This document shows, piece by piece, positions 6,819-7,453 of a stretch of 7,453 bases of DNA. The notes beneath the pieces are model-generated. The model made no database searches. It was not told the DNA's origin and saw only the letters and a program-made list of their open reading frames with translations. The stretch is from the NCBI GenBank assembly GCA_001799195.1, contig MGSU01000218.1, positions 1 through 7,453 on the forward strand. Reading direction: 5' to 3'. Each line of letters opens with the position of its first letter. Within the stretch, counting starts at the first letter, position 1. Both the position numbers and the translations under genes were made by a program. The stretch is from Deltaproteobacteria bacterium RIFOXYA12_FULL_61_11 (GTDB taxonomy: Bacteria; Bdellovibrionota_F; JAHFAK01; YA12-FULL-61-11).

Positions 6819-6862
6819 GTGGCGGGGGGCCCCCGTCGGCGCCACCCCCAGGAGGTTCCTGG
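6819..6862. other. Two further GC-rich inverted repeats in the divergent intergenic region
   Basis: GTGGCG (6819-6824) pairs with CGCCAC (6840-6845) around a G5C5 core, and CCAGGA (6848-6853) pairs with TCCTGG (6857-6862) across a 3-nt loop. Neither is followed by a T-run on either strand, so they are not ordinary intrinsic terminators. They separate the first GGA hairpin from the other five and would add to the compact fold of any RNA made here. Confidence 0.5.
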
Positions 6863-6914
6863 AATAATCGGCAATCCCCGCTAGACTGAATGGTTACCCT
6901 AGTGGAGGGAGTCC

Positions 6915-6943
6915 TTGCCTCCCGAGTCCCCGCAGAGTACACT
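6915..6943 (+). promoter_or_regulatory. Possible sigma-70 promoter for the divergent exported-protein gene
   Basis: TTGCCT (6915-6920) and TACACT (6938-6943) are each 4/6 matches to the -35 and -10 consensus with an ideal 17-nt spacer. Initiation near 6950 would give a leader of about 24 nt before the ATG at 6974. It overlaps the 6907-6923 inverted repeat. The match is modest and rests on spacing and position. Confidence 0.35.
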
Positions 6944-6973
6944 TGCTGCGAGTTCGATCCCGGTGGATCTGCG

Positions 6974-7453
6974 ATGTACCGCGCCCTGTTCTGTTGTTGC
7001 CTCCTTCTTCCCCACCTCGCCACCGCCATCGACACCGATGCGCGAGTCTTGGTGTTCCCCTCGCTCAAGAATCCAGGAACTCACCCCTCGACCTTGCAAT
7101 CCCTGTATCGTTCCATTGTCCTAGACCTGAATTCCTTCCGGCACTTCAAGATCGCCTCTATCTCCAGCACCGAGATCGAGGGACTCGATTTTCCCCCTCA
7201 AGGGGCGCAGGCCCAGCATATCTGGAACACCGCGACCCGCTTCGAGTCCGACCTCCTGTTGCGCTTGGCCTGTACCCGCTTCGCCACGAAGTACATCGTC
7301 ATTCTCGAACTCTACCAGGCAGCCTCTCCCAATCCCATCGCCACGGCACGGACCGTGAAACGGGTGGTCGACAAATCGGCCCTGGTCTCGAGCACGTTCC
7401 TCAAGGAAATCATGGAAGAGGTTTTTTATCCTCGTTCCATCTACAACGAGCGG
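6974..7453 (+). CDS. Exported protein of unknown function (3' end outside window)
   Basis: ATG at 6974 opens a frame of 160 codons with no stop before the window end. A purine-rich GGTGGA lies 6 nt upstream. The N-terminus is a Sec signal peptide, MYRALFCCCLLLPHLATA, with likely cleavage after ATA at 16-18; the three consecutive cysteines in the hydrophobic core are unusual but do not form a lipobox. The mature part begins IDTDARVLVFPSLKNPGTHP and continues with alternating strand and helix patterns (SLYRSIVLDLNSFRHFKIAS, then ATKYIVILELYQ). This looks like the start of a periplasmic alpha/beta domain, as in the TolB N-terminal or CsgG-like families, but the similarity is only general. It is divergent from the carboxypeptidase operon and shares its 380-nt upstream region. 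Confidence 0.8.
   Translation, partial: MYRALFCCCLLLPHLATAIDTDARVLVFPSLKNPGTHPSTLQSLYRSIVLDLNSFRHFKIASISSTEIEGLDFPPQGAQAQHIWNTATRFESDLLLRLACTRFATKYIVILELYQAASPNPIATARTVKRVVDKSALVSSTFLKEIMEEVFYPRSIYNER

Larger units (their letters stand above)
6679..6923 (-). ncRNA. Candidate CsrA/RsmE-binding RNA: array of GGA-loop hairpins (sponge RNA or long operon leader)
   Basis: Read as minus-strand RNA, this stretch holds six hairpins with GGA in the loop. They are GGGAG-GCAAGGA-CTCCC (6923-6907), TGCA-AGGA-TGCA with outer GGTG/CACC pairing (6818-6797), TGGTGCG-CAGGATGC-CGCACCA (6790-6769), a CACCAT/ATGGTG stem around CAAGGATG (6773-6745), GCGA-CAGGACCCC-TCGC (6734-6718), and CACT-AGGA-AGTG (6690-6679). 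The core is CAAGGATG twice and CAGGATG once. CsrA's preferred ligand is a hairpin loop with A(N)GGA, and CsrB-type RNAs repeat CAGGA(U/A/C)G. No T-run terminator and no clear minus-strand promoter were found, so the ends are guesses. It may be an independent sponge RNA or the 5' leader of the operon starting at 6593. Two stems are only 4 bp, and GGA is common in GC-rich DNA, so chance remains possible. Confidence 0.4.

Noticed and set aside
6881-6973. Possible tRNA suggested by a 5-bp stem with 7-nt loop and a TTCGATCC motif
   Set aside because: No acceptor stem pairs, the loop lacks U33 and the TTCGATC flanks do not form a T-stem. The stem-loop is better explained as one of the GGA-loop hairpins on the other strand.

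Overview
The window is GC-rich (about 60% by eye) and densely coded. Almost everything is on the minus strand. It looks like an environmental Gram-negative bacterium. The window has a predicted lipoprotein, an exported M14 carboxypeptidase with a MYXO-CTERM-like tail, and a SWIM zinc-finger/SNF2-type protein. That mix would fit the deltaproteobacteria/Myxococcota or a similar phylum, but no marker gene here settles the taxonomy.

Layout, read in the direction of minus-strand transcription (right to left). A gene for a small helical protein (6593-6225) is followed 3 nt later by a signal-peptide-bearing zinc carboxypeptidase (6221-4818). That gene overlaps by 25 nt the start of a 769-residue putative lipoprotein with a LecA-like domain (4842-2533). 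One nt after the lipoprotein stop begins a 93-residue protein with two zinc sites (2531-2250). This spacing indicates one four-gene operon with coupled translation. A near-consensus sigma-70 promoter (TTGACA, 18 nt, GATAAT) then drives a second, two-gene unit. Its first gene encodes an 87-residue, very acidic protein (2151-1888). Two nt later comes a long gene, open at the left edge (1885-1), with two SWIM zinc motifs followed by a region that lines up from memory with the SNF2 ATPase core.

At the right end, a 380-base intergenic region (6594-6973) separates the operon from a divergent plus-strand gene for a small exported protein, cut by the window end (6974-7453).

Two things deserve most attention. 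First, the SNF2-like protein keeps an intact frame and the family scaffold, but the residues at the Walker A, DExQ and TGTP positions are replaced, so it looks like a catalytically dead SNF2 pseudo-ATPase paired with an acidic partner. Second, the divergent intergenic region, read as minus-strand RNA, folds into a series of short hairpins that put AGGA, CAGGA or CAAGGAUG in their loops. That is the hallmark of CsrA/RsmE-binding RNAs, so the region may be a CsrB/RsmY-like sponge RNA or a multi-site CsrA-controlled leader of the carboxypeptidase/lipoprotein operon.

All translations not given as closed frames were done by hand. Family assignments rest on recognised motifs, not on searches.
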